Assembly: GCA_003224995.1 (NCBI GenBank)
Contig: QIAI01000110.1
Coordinates: forward strand, 1-11,003
DNA from: Acidobacteriota bacterium
GTDB lineage: Bacteria > Acidobacteriota > Terriglobia > Terriglobales > Acidobacteriaceae
Length of the DNA stretch: 11,003 nucleotides
Direction: 5' to 3'
Below the pieces are notes generated by a model. The model worked only from the letters and a program-made list of their open reading frames with translations. It was not told where the DNA came from and searched no databases. Both the position numbers and the translations under genes were made by a program. Shown one piece after another: positions 1 through 6,119 of this stretch. Position 1 is the stretch's first letter. Each line of letters begins with the position of its first letter.

Positions 1-2
1 AG

Positions 3-194
3 GGCATGCAGGTCGTAGCCAACACCGATCCGTCGGCTCCTTCAGAAACGAGGCCAGATGCTCGCGTCACACTTGAGTCGCAGGATTACTGGCGCTTCCT
101 CCGGCTGGACAAATCCTTATTGAGCGCGTCGGAGGTGATGCTGCTGGCAAACCGCAGCGCGGTGGAAGCGGCCGGGCTGACGTGGCAATCCTGA
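3..194 (+). CDS. C-terminal part of an unidentified protein, cut by the left edge
   Basis: The reading frame is open from the first bases of the window to a TGA at 192-194 and uses codons typical of the downstream genes (many GCG, CTG, GTG, CGC). An ATG lies at 6, but the frame is already open before it and no ribosome-binding site is visible in the five bases available. I therefore treat this as the tail of a longer gene starting upstream. The end of the product (about 62 residues) looks soluble and partly helical, with a segment LLSASEVMLLANRSAVEAAG. I do not recognise the family and assign no function. It could be a spurious frame, but the codon choice and clean end before a non-coding gap favour a real gene end. 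Confidence 0.45.
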   Translation, partial: GMQVVANTDPSAPSETRPDARVTLESQDYWRFLRLDKSLLSASEVMLLANRSAVEAAGLTWQS

Positions 195-273
195 ACTCTC
201 CATTTCCCATTTACGACCGCCAGCAAACACACCGGCTCAATCTGCGGGCTCGCGACACACTCGGCAATCGCCC

Positions 274-290
274 ATGGAGCGGCGCTCCAT
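274..290. repeat. Perfect 7-bp inverted repeat with 3-base loop
   Basis: ATGGAGC at 274-280 is followed by GGC and then its exact complement GCTCCAT at 284-290. No T tract follows, so it is not a convincing terminator for the gene ending at 194. A perfect TTGACA hexamer (290-295) starts at its last base, but no acceptable -10 hexamer sits 16-18 bases further on. It may be an operator or a small hairpin. Confidence 0.5.
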
Positions 291-330
291 TGACATCCGA
301 ATCCCGACGCCTGAGACCTGACTCCTGACG

Positions 331-347
331 TGTACCCTAGAGGTACA
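331..347. promoter_or_regulatory. Palindrome TGTACC-N5-GGTACA, possible operator
   Basis: TGTACC (331-336) and GGTACA (342-347) form a perfect 6-bp dyad around CTAGA, about 80 bases before the start of the phosphate-binding-domain gene. A spaced dyad of this size in a leader is typical of a dimeric repressor site. No regulator is identified, and the operator role is inferred only from symmetry and position. The rest of the 195-427 gap shows no other clear signal. Confidence 0.35.
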
Positions 348-427
348 TGACCTTTCTGCGGTTGAGTGGGACATGAAGTTCGAAGAGAATTAGCGGAGAC
401 GATTGCGGGATACCGCTGGAGAGCATC

Positions 428-898
428 GTGTTGGTTCGACGTGGATTAATCATGGCTTTGCTCGTGATGAGCGGGACACCCCTGGCGTTGGCCAAAGACG
501 TTGCGCTGGTTGCGAACAAGGGAACCGCCGTCAACGCGGTGACCATGCCGGACCTGCTGAAACTGTGCAAAGCGCAAACCCCGCACTGGCCCGACGGAAA
601 ATCCGTCACCCTCGTGATGCGTGATCCCTCTTCCGTGGATATGAAGATGGTGCTGGAGAAGGTTTACGGGATGACCTCGGCTGCAGTGAATGATCTGATC
701 GCCTCGGCGAACCATGGCCGGGCAGGGCACCCCGCGATCGTTGTCGTGAATTCGGACGACGAGATCGTGCACAAGGTAGCTTCCACGCCGGGAGCCGTCG
801 GCCTGGTGGATGTGTATGCCATCAATAGTTCGGTGGACGTGATGAAGGTCGGCGGAAAACTCCCGTTTGAGCCCGGGTATCCGCTGCACGGGAACTAG
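428..898 (+). CDS. Secreted PstS-like phosphate-binding-domain protein
   Basis: A 156-residue protein with a GTG start at 428, preceded by GGAGAG (418-423) with a short 4-base spacer. The GTG start gives a complete signal peptide: Arg4-Arg5, a hydrophobic core, and the cleavage motif Ala-Leu-Ala22 before Lys23. The later in-frame ATG at 452 would lose the charged n-region. The mature part matches the small PBP-like/PstS-like domain: DVALVANKG strand, VTMPDLLKL helix (the usual LSLADLRRIF position), HWPDGK, KVYGM, and near the end the diagnostic STPGAVGLVDV. Such stand-alone domains are about half the size of true PstS and lack the second lobe. They are often found beside sensory or envelope genes and not with pst permease genes, as here, where no transporter is present. 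Ligand (phosphate or another anion) is not proven. It lies 38 bases before the PilZ gene and may be cotranscribed with it. Confidence 0.8.
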   Translation: MLVRRGLIMALLVMSGTPLALAKDVALVANKGTAVNAVTMPDLLKLCKAQTPHWPDGKSVTLVMRDPSSVDMKMVLEKVYGMTSAAVNDLIASANHGRAGHPAIVVVNSDDEIVHKVASTPGAVGLVDVYAINSSVDVMKVGGKLPFEPGYPLHGN

Positions 899-936
899 CG
901 GGCCAGAGCGCCCGCGCTGCACAACACTGCAAATAT

Positions 937-1296
937 ATGAGCAGCAGCGCACCAGGACGGAAAAAGACTGCCCCGTATACGCGGCGCTATCCCCGGCATC
1001 CCATGGATGTCCGCATGAACGTGCAGGTGTTCCGCGCCGGGACCGTCATCTATTTGTGGGGCCGCTCCACCGAGTTGGGTCTGGATGGCATTGGCGGAAC
1101 CTTGACGGGCGACCTCGAACCCGGCGAAGTCGTGTCCATGGAGTTTCCTTTGCCGTTGAGTCCGTACCCGCTGAAGTTGCGCGCCATCGTCCGCTATCGA
1201 ATTGGTTTGCACTATGGCTTTGAGTTCTTAACTCCGACGCCAGAACAGCGAAACGCGCTCGACCGTGTCTGCCAGATGTTGGCGGCTGGCGCATAG
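937..1296 (+). CDS. PilZ-domain protein, possible c-di-GMP receptor
   Basis: A 119-residue single-domain cytoplasmic protein. The N-terminal arm carries R16-R-Y-P-R20, which fits the PilZ RxxxR motif that grips cyclic di-GMP. The beta-barrel follows (MNVQVF, GEVVSMEFPLP, LKLRAIVRYRIGLHYGFEFL) and ends in a short helix (EQRNALDRVCQML). The second motif, normally [D/N]xSxxG, reads E46-L-G48-L-D-G51: Glu replaces Asp/Asn and Gly replaces Ser. Nucleotide binding may therefore be weak or lost, although the fold is clear. The closest architecture is the one-domain PilZ proteins common in Acidobacteria and Deltaproteobacteria. The ATG at 937 lacks a clear Shine-Dalgarno sequence. The gene sits between the PstS-like gene and a sensor kinase on the same strand. 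A link to envelope or motility control is only inferred. Confidence 0.85.
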   Translation: MSSSAPGRKKTAPYTRRYPRHPMDVRMNVQVFRAGTVIYLWGRSTELGLDGIGGTLTGDLEPGEVVSMEFPLPLSPYPLKLRAIVRYRIGLHYGFEFLTPTPEQRNALDRVCQMLAAGA

Positions 1297-1431
1297 CGAG
1301 GCGGCCTATCCACTATCGGCGAGCAGCTCCTTACACTCCGCCTTCCTATCCTCCAAATCCTGCCGACAGTTGATCGCTTTCCCTCCTCAAACCATGCCCT
1401 CGGATTGAACTTGCGCAAGAGATTCGCCCCC

Positions 1432-1450
1432 TGGGTGATGAGATCACCCA
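1432..1450. promoter_or_regulatory. Perfect 8-bp inverted repeat upstream of the sensor kinase
   Basis: TGGGTGAT (1432-1439), loop GAG, then the exact complement ATCACCCA (1443-1450). It lies 23 bases before the GTG candidate start and 74 bases before the ATG candidate start of the kinase. No T run follows on either strand, so it looks more like an operator or an mRNA hairpin than a terminator. The kinase frame is open back to 1374, so it could also be coding if an unseen start lies upstream. The rest of 1297-1523 holds nothing else I recognise. Confidence 0.4.
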
Positions 1451-1523
1451 ATCCACTCAGTCCGCCGGTTTCGTGCGCGCGAAATATTTGAAAGAAGCGC
1501 TGCGCCGTGGTTCTACGCCTGCC

Positions 1524-3965
1524 ATGAGCACCCCTGGGGACTTGATTCAGGAGTGGTCGCCTGCCGGGGACGAAAACGATCCGATCGTACAAAAAGCTTA
1601 CCTAGATCAATTGGTGGAATGCGCCACTGAAGCCATCACTATTCTGGATACCTGTCATCAGGTGACCCGTTTCAATTCGGAGTTCGAACGCATGTTCGGC
1701 TTCACCCTGGAAGAGGCGCGTGGACGTCCGCTGGATTCCCTGATTGTCCCCGACGATCGCACAGCGGAGAGCGATTGGATCCAGGAGGCCGTCGAGAAAG
1801 GCCAAAAGGTCTCCCTCGAAACCAAGCGCCGCCGCAAAGATGGGACCTTGCTCGACGTATCGGTGTCGTGTGCGCCCGTAATGGTGGGCGCTAAACGAGT
1901 CGGCATCTGCGCCCTGTATCGCGATATCGAGGAACACAAGCGCGCCCTGACTTTGAGTTCAGCGCTCTATCGCATCGCCGAACGAACCAACTCCGCTTCG
2001 CATCTGCAGGGTTTCTACGCTTCCATCCATAACATCATCGGCGAATTGATGGATGCGCGGAACTTCTATATCGCGCTTTACGATCCCGCAACCCAATTTT
2101 TGACATTCCCGCATTTTGTGGACGAGCGTGATTCGGCCCCCGCCCCCAAACGCCTGGGCCGCGGCCTGACCGAATATGTGCTGCGCACGGGTGAGCCTTT
2201 GCTGGCCACTCCAAAGGTATTCGAAGAACTGGTGGCGCGCGGAGAAGTGGAATTAATCGGGGCCCCCTCGCTGGACTGGATGGGAGTTCCGTTGCGCGCG
2301 GGGACTCAGACCTTTGGCGTGCTAGTCGTCCAGAGTTATCGTGAAGATGTGCGCTTCGGAGAACGCGACAAAGAAATTCTTACTTTCGTTTCGCAACAAC
2401 TCGCCAGCGCGATCGACCATAAGCGCCATGAGGAGGCGCTGCGGCAGTCCGAGGCGCGCTATCGATCGCTGGTGCAAAGTGCCGTCTACGGGATCTATCG
2501 TTCGACTCTGGATGGCCGATTCCTCGATGTGAACCCCGCTCTCATACACATGTTGGGCTATGAATCGCCGGAGGAAGTGGTCAGGCTCGATCCCCGGCGG
2601 GAAGTCTTCCTGGAAGCAGGCGATCACCATCGTCTTACCCAGGAATTTCATCGTACCGGACGGCTGGACAGCGCGGATGTGTGTTGGAAGCGCAAAGATG
2701 GCAACGTAATCACGGTCAGGCTAAGCGGACGAGCAGGCAGCGGACTCGAAGGTGCGGGCCAGGTTCTGGAAATCATCGCTGAGGATGTCACCGAGCGGCG
2801 CGCGTTGGAAGAGCAGTTCCGGCAGGCCCAGAAAATGGAAGCCGTGGGACGGCTCGCCGGCGGAGTCGCGCATGACTTCAACAATTTGCTGATGGTCGTC
2901 AGCGGCTATACCGAAGTTCTGCTGGAGCATCTGGACCAGAACGATCCTATGCTGCCGAAGGTGCAGGCGATTCAACAGGCCGCCGACCGGGCCACGACGC
3001 TGACCCGGCAATTGCTGGCGTTCAGTCGCAAGCAGCTGCTGGAACTCAAAGTCGTGGATGTGAATGCGATCGTCACCGACATGGAACGTTTGTTGCGCCC
3101 GTTAATCGGCGAGAACATTGAGTTGACGACGCGGCTGACCCCGAGTGTAGGCCACACCCGTGCCGATGCCGGCCAATTGGAACAGGTCATCATGAACCTG
3201 GTGGTAAATGCCAAGGACGCCATGCCCGATGGCGGGAAAATTATCATTCAGACCAGCGAGGCCGATCAGGATTCCTCCAAGCGAGAACACGCCTTGATTC
3301 AGCCTGGGTCTTACATCCTGCTTTCTGTTCTGGATACCGGCGGAGGCATGGACAAGGAAACCCAATCGCGAATTTTCGAACCATTCTTTACCACCAAGGA
3401 AAAGGGGAAAGGCACCGGCCTGGGACTTTCGACGGTCTACGGAATCGTGAAGCAGAGTGGCGGTTACATTTTCGCGCAAAGTGAACCCGGCAATGGCACC
3501 AATTTCCAGATCTACTTGCCCCGCGTACCCGACCCCGCAGAGCACGTCGGCCTCGAGAAACATCCCCAAGGTCCCACTGGCGGATCGGAAACCGTATTGC
3601 TGGTGGAAGACGAGGACTCGGTGCGTGAACTGGTGCGCGAAACCCTCAAAGCGCGAGGCTACTTGGTATTGGAAGCCGGGGACGGCATTGCGGGTTTGAG
3701 CGTGGCTGAGACCCAGCCCGGAACCATCGATATTCTGATCACCGACGTCGTCATGCCCGGAACGGCCACAAATCAAAGTGTTGTACTTGTCCGGCTATAC
3801 CGAGGACGCCATCATCCACGAAGGCGCTCTCGAACCCGGCACCGCGTTTCTGCAAAAGCCCTTCACCCTGCATGCGCTCGCTCGCAAGGTGCGGGAAGTG
3901 CTGCGCGGCGAAGCGGGCTGAGCCATTGCAACCGTTCTATTCCAATCTCGTCTGATTATTCATAA
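1524..3965 (+). CDS. PAS-GAF-PAS hybrid histidine kinase with frameshifted receiver domain
   Basis: Cytoplasmic sensor histidine kinase with no membrane segment. Numbered from the ATG at 1524: PAS about 26-140 (FNSEFERMFGFTLEEARG, RRKDGT), GAF about 141-302 (FYIALYDPATQ, GVPLRAGTQTFGVLVVQS), second PAS about 303-430 (YRSLVQSAVYGIY, MLGYESPEE), HisKA with phospho-acceptor His450 in GGVAHDFNNLL, and HATPase with N-box E553-QVIMNLVVNAKDAM, G1 box D604TGGGM and G2 box GKGTGLGLS near 629-635. A REC domain follows from about 689 (LLVEDED; phospho-acceptor Asp741 in TDVVMPG). Right after MPG746 the frame becomes non-homologous, so the last 67 residues (747-813) are not REC-like and the conserved Ser/Thr and Lys are lost. 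The true REC ending is intact one frame over. The kinase core should be able to autophosphorylate, but its own receiver is probably dead. A GTG at 1473 in frame is an alternative start adding 17 residues; neither start has a clear ribosome-binding site. Confidence 0.85.
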   Translation: MSTPGDLIQEWSPAGDENDPIVQKAYLDQLVECATEAITILDTCHQVTRFNSEFERMFGFTLEEARGRPLDSLIVPDDRTAESDWIQEAVEKGQKVSLETKRRRKDGTLLDVSVSCAPVMVGAKRVGICALYRDIEEHKRALTLSSALYRIAERTNSASHLQGFYASIHNIIGELMDARNFYIALYDPATQFLTFPHFVDERDSAPAPKRLGRGLTEYVLRTGEPLLATPKVFEELVARGEVELIGAPSLDWMGVPLRAGTQTFGVLVVQSYREDVRFGERDKEILTFVSQQLASAIDHKRHEEALRQSEARYRSLVQSAVYGIYRSTLDGRFLDVNPALIHMLGYESPEEVVRLDPRREVFLEAGDHHRLTQEFHRTGRLDSADVCWKRKDGNVITVRLSGRAGSGLEGAGQVLEIIAEDVTERRALEEQFRQAQKMEAVGRLAGGVAHDFNNLLMVVSGYTEVLLEHLDQNDPMLPKVQAIQQAADRATTLTRQLLAFSRKQLLELKVVDVNAIVTDMERLLRPLIGENIELTTRLTPSVGHTRADAGQLEQVIMNLVVNAKDAMPDGGKIIIQTSEADQDSSKREHALIQPGSYILLSVLDTGGGMDKETQSRIFEPFFTTKEKGKGTGLGLSTVYGIVKQSGGYIFAQSEPGNGTNFQIYLPRVPDPAEHVGLEKHPQGPTGGSETVLLVEDEDSVRELVRETLKARGYLVLEAGDGIAGLSVAETQPGTIDILITDVVMPGTATNQSVVLVRLYRGRHHPRRRSRTRHRVSAKALHPACARSQGAGSAARRSGLSHCNRSIPISSDYS
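3763..3921 (+). pseudogene. Out-of-frame C-terminal half of the kinase receiver domain
   Basis: In the +1-shifted frame this stretch reads RPQIKVLYLSGYTED, then GTAFLQKPFTLHALARKV, then REVLRGEAG and a TGA at 3919-3921. That is the textbook end of a response-regulator receiver: the Ser/Thr strand (LSGYT, Ser codon 3790-3792), the conserved Lys before Pro (QKPF, Lys codon 3856-3858) and the last helix. It follows the in-frame TDVVMPG of the kinase, but the usual helix of about 13 residues between MPG and RP (MSGxxLxxxLxxL) is absent. The simplest explanation is a deletion of about 38 bases (2 modulo 3) near 3761-3763. It has no start codon or ribosome-binding site of its own that would give a useful protein. 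Confidence 0.8.
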
Positions 3966-4011
3966 CCCAGACCTTCGTTCCGGGCTGGCTGTTCTCTCCA
4001 CCATCCTGAAC

Positions 4012-4038
4012 TGGACAATCGAAAGCAAACGATATAAA
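4012..4038 (+). promoter_or_regulatory. Possible promoter for the DeoR-PfkB unit
   Basis: TGGACA (4012-4017, five of six to TTGACA) and TATAAA (4033-4038, five of six to TATAAT) are separated by 15 bases, shorter than the preferred 17. The position, about 50 bases before the TTG start, is right. A short dyad AAAAG-CACT-CTTTT (4064-4077) lies between it and the start and could be involved in autoregulation. Evidence is by eye only. Confidence 0.3.
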
Positions 4039-4077
4039 AAGAAAGTCGCAGGCACCGTGTAGTAAAAGCACTCTTTT

Positions 4078-4082
4078 GGGGA
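4078..4082 (+). promoter_or_regulatory. Shine-Dalgarno site that decides the TTG start of the DeoR gene
   Basis: GGGGA ends 6 bases before the TTG at 4089-4091. The next in-frame ATG is far inside the protein, so TTG with this site is the only start that keeps the DNA-binding domain. Confidence 0.6.
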
Positions 4083-4088
4083 ACTCTC

Positions 4089-4850
4089 TTGCTCAACGAA
4101 GAGCGTCGCAGGGCCATTCTTGAAATTCTGAATCGCGATGGGCGTGTGCTGGTGCTGGCTTTGGCGCGCGAGTTCGAAACTTCGCAGGTTACGATTCGCA
4201 AAGATCTCGAGCAGTTGCACGCGCACGGTTTGATTCATCGAACGCACGGAGGAGCCCTGCCGGCCCGCGAAGGCGCCCTGGAAGATCCGACCCTGCGCGA
4301 GAAGGAGAAGTTGCATCACAAGGAAAAGTTGCGCATTGCCGCCGTTGCCGCCGCCATGGTGCAGGAGGGACAAGTTGTCATCCTCGACTCGGGCACCACG
4401 ACCACGGAGATCGCACGAGCTCTGCGCAAGTTTCGTAGTCTCACCATCGTGACCAATGCCGTCAACATCGCCGCCGAACTTTCCGGCACGGCCGTGGAAG
4501 TCATCCTGACCGGAGGCACGCTGCGCAAGAACTCGTTCTCGCTCGTCGGCCCGATCGCGGAAGAAACCCTGCACCGGCTGCATGCCGATCTTCTCTTCCT
4601 GGGCGTGGATGGATTCGATGTGCATTATGGTTTGAGCACGCCGAATCTGCTGGAATCGAAGGTCAACCGCGTCATGGTGGAGATTGCCAAGCGGAAGGTA
4701 GCGGTGTGCGACGCGAGCAAGTTCGGGAGAAGGAGTCTGTCTCTGATTGCGCCCACTTCCGCGCTCGATGAAGTGATCACGGATCGGGGCACGCCCAAAG
4801 CCGACGTGCGCGCGCTGAAGAAGGCTGGCATCGAGGTAACTTTGGTATAG
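4089..4850 (+). CDS. DeoR-family transcriptional regulator of sugar metabolism
   Basis: A 253-residue protein, the standard length for the DeoR/GlpR/AgaR family. Residues 1-56 hold the DeoR-type winged helix-turn-helix: NEERRRAILEIL, recognition helix SQVTIRKDLEQL (32-43) and the family wing R51THGGA. The rest is the DeoRC sensor domain, an isomerase-like fold that binds a phosphorylated sugar. Its diagnostic motifs are present: D100SGTTTTEIA, V121TNAVNIA, L140TGGTLR, G172VDGF, YGLSTPN and the late DASKFGRRS. In known members these motifs bind a sugar phosphate, which releases the DNA. The PfkB-type kinase begins 85 bases downstream on the same strand, so the simplest reading is that this protein represses the pair and senses the kinase's substrate or product. 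The effector sugar cannot be read from the sequence. Family assignment is firm; the specific target is inference. Confidence 0.93.
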   Translation: MLNEERRRAILEILNRDGRVLVLALAREFETSQVTIRKDLEQLHAHGLIHRTHGGALPAREGALEDPTLREKEKLHHKEKLRIAAVAAAMVQEGQVVILDSGTTTTEIARALRKFRSLTIVTNAVNIAAELSGTAVEVILTGGTLRKNSFSLVGPIAEETLHRLHADLLFLGVDGFDVHYGLSTPNLLESKVNRVMVEIAKRKVAVCDASKFGRRSLSLIAPTSALDEVITDRGTPKADVRALKKAGIEVTLV

Positions 4851-4935
4851 AAAGGCTAACTCCGGCTTTCGGCCCTGACCGCATCCCACAGCATGCTAAC
4901 GATTCGGAATCTCTTGGAAAGATATCCCACACAAT

Positions 4936-5871
4936 ATGCCCCGATTCGATGTCACGCTCGCCGGCGAGCTGAATCTTGATTTGATTTTGTATGGCTTACC
5001 GGCGGAGCTTCCTGCCGAGCGCGAACTCTTGGCGCAACGCATGATGCTGACCCTGGGAAGTTCGGCCGCCATTGTGGCGCATAACCTCGCCGCTCTGGGA
5101 TGCCGCGTCGGTTTCATCTCGCGCATTGGCGACGATCCTTTGGGCAGCATTGCGCTCGAACGATTGGCAGCCGGTGGGGTGGACATAGAAAAAGTTCGCC
5201 GCGTCGCCGGCGAAACCAAGACCGGCCTGACCGTCATTTTGCAGAGGGAACTGGAACGGAACATCCTTACCTATCCCGGAACCATTTTCGATTTAACCAT
5301 CAGTGATCTGGATCTCGAATACCTGACCGACGCTGGACATTTCCATCTTTCCTCCTTTTATCTGCAACGTGGCTTGCGGCCGCATGTGGGTGAACTCTTC
5401 CGCACATTGAAAGCCGAGGGCCTCACCATTTCCCTCGATACCAATGACGATCCGGATGGGCTCTGGCAAGGCGGGTTGATGGATGTGCTGCGCTATGTGG
5501 ACGTGTTCCTGCCCAACGCGCGCGAGGCATGTCTCATTGCAGGCTGCGACGACCTCGAAAAGGCGATCGCGCGATTGGCGGAATGCGTGCCGCTGTTGGT
5601 GGTCAAGTTGGGCAAGGAAGGGGCTCTCGCACAGCGCCGGGATGAGCGCTTTCGCAGCCCGGCCACGCCCGTCGATTTTATCGATCCGGTGGGTGCGGGC
5701 GACAGCTTCGACGCAGGATTTCTTTCCCAATATGTTCGGGGAGCGGATCTTTCCCAGTGCCTGGCTTGGGGAAATCTCGCCGGAGCCTATTCGACGACGA
5801 TGGCAGGCGGAACAGAAGCCTTTCGCGATCCAAAACGGCTGCAGGAGTTTCGCAAAGAGCGAGGACTCTAG
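4936..5871 (+). CDS. PfkB-family carbohydrate kinase
   Basis: A 311-residue ribokinase/PfkB-fold kinase, which transfers phosphate from ATP to a sugar or sugar phosphate. Visible elements: an N-terminal strand LAGELNLDLIL with the substrate-contacting Asp; the glycine-rich substrate loop GSSAAIVAHNLAALG, which follows the GG..xN signature loosely (GSS in place of GGS/GGA); GFISRIGDDPLG; LSLDTNDDPDGLW; VFLPNAREACLIAG (NxxE-type Mg/ATP motif); VVKLGKEGA; and signature 2, D252PVGAGDSFDAGF, whose Asp256 is the predicted catalytic base. The ATG at 4936 has only GGAAAG 14 bases upstream, a long spacing. Gene order with the DeoR regulator resembles fru, aga and similar sugar operons, but no aldolase, isomerase, permease or PTS gene is adjacent, so the substrate (fructose, tagatose or ketogluconate type, or ribose) is unknown. 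Confidence 0.92.
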   Translation: MPRFDVTLAGELNLDLILYGLPAELPAERELLAQRMMLTLGSSAAIVAHNLAALGCRVGFISRIGDDPLGSIALERLAAGGVDIEKVRRVAGETKTGLTVILQRELERNILTYPGTIFDLTISDLDLEYLTDAGHFHLSSFYLQRGLRPHVGELFRTLKAEGLTISLDTNDDPDGLWQGGLMDVLRYVDVFLPNAREACLIAGCDDLEKAIARLAECVPLLVVKLGKEGALAQRRDERFRSPATPVDFIDPVGAGDSFDAGFLSQYVRGADLSQCLAWGNLAGAYSTTMAGGTEAFRDPKRLQEFRKERGL

Positions 5872-5917
5872 CGCTCCGCCCTTCTTCCCCATCGCCCCCG
5901 GCTTTCAAACTCAAACC

Positions 5918-5931
5918 GGTAACACGTTACC
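5918..5931. promoter_or_regulatory. 14-base palindrome GGTAACACGTTACC, possible operator
   Basis: GGTAAC (5918-5923) and GTTACC (5926-5931) are exact complements around AC. The flanks extend the symmetry imperfectly (ACC before, TGGT after). It lies 46 bases after the kinase stop and about 190 bases before the lipoprotein start. The symmetry and size fit a LacI- or TetR-like dimer site, but no such regulator is in the window. Confidence 0.35.
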
Positions 5932-5975
5932 TGGTCGTAAACCTTTCGATCAGCCAACTAGCCCCGGCAAGCCAG

Positions 5976-5994
5976 CAACCTTTCCGTTAGGTTG
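5976..5994 (+). other. Small hairpin downstream of the sugar kinase
   Basis: CAACCT (5976-5981) and AGGTTG (5989-5994) form a perfect 6-bp stem with a 7-base loop. The following TCATTC is not a T tract, so terminator function for the DeoR-PfkB unit is doubtful. It could be part of a leader structure for the lipoprotein mRNA. Nothing else recognisable was seen in 5872-6109. Confidence 0.3.
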
Positions 5995-6109
5995 TCATTC
6001 TATATACAAGGCGTCTGGACGATGTAAACGCGCGCGTGGGATGCTGAATGCCTGCGCAACTTTGATCTGAATGTAGGGTTCATCAGGTACAGCTTCTATC
6101 GAAGAAAGT

Positions 6110-6114
6110 GGAGG
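6110..6114 (+). promoter_or_regulatory. Shine-Dalgarno GGAGG that fixes the lipoprotein start at GTG 6120
   Basis: A full GGAGG lies 5 bases before GTG 6120 and inside the codons that would follow the alternative GTG at 6108, which has no comparable site. This makes 6120 the better start. Confidence 0.6.
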
Positions 6115-6119
6115 CCTTC

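Noticed and set aside
290..320. Sigma-70 promoter using the perfect TTGACA at 290-295
   Set aside because: No acceptable -10 hexamer lies 16-18 bases downstream; the bases there read GAGACC.
1212..1592. - strand open frame of 126 codons across the gap between the PilZ gene and the kinase
   Set aside because: It overlaps the end of PilZ and the start of the kinase in antisense, and its product is Arg-rich without domain signs.
3102..3776. - strand open frame of 224 codons under the histidine kinase
   Set aside because: It lies opposite the HATPase and REC coding sequence, whose N, G1 and G2 boxes are clear. The antisense product shows no family features.
3750..3790. Programmed ribosomal frameshift in the receiver domain
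   Set aside because: A frameshift alone would not explain the missing ~13 residues between MPG and RP, and no slippery run is seen at the junction. A deletion explains both.
3960..4889. Long - strand open frame (309 codons) covering the DeoR gene
   Set aside because: It is antisense to a gene with all DeoR family motifs, its product has no recognisable domain, and its composition is that of a GC-rich shadow frame.
5941..6110. Riboswitch in the lipoprotein leader
   Set aside because: Only one small hairpin (5976-5994) was found. The conserved cores of the SAM, cobalamin, glycine and c-di-GMP classes were not seen.
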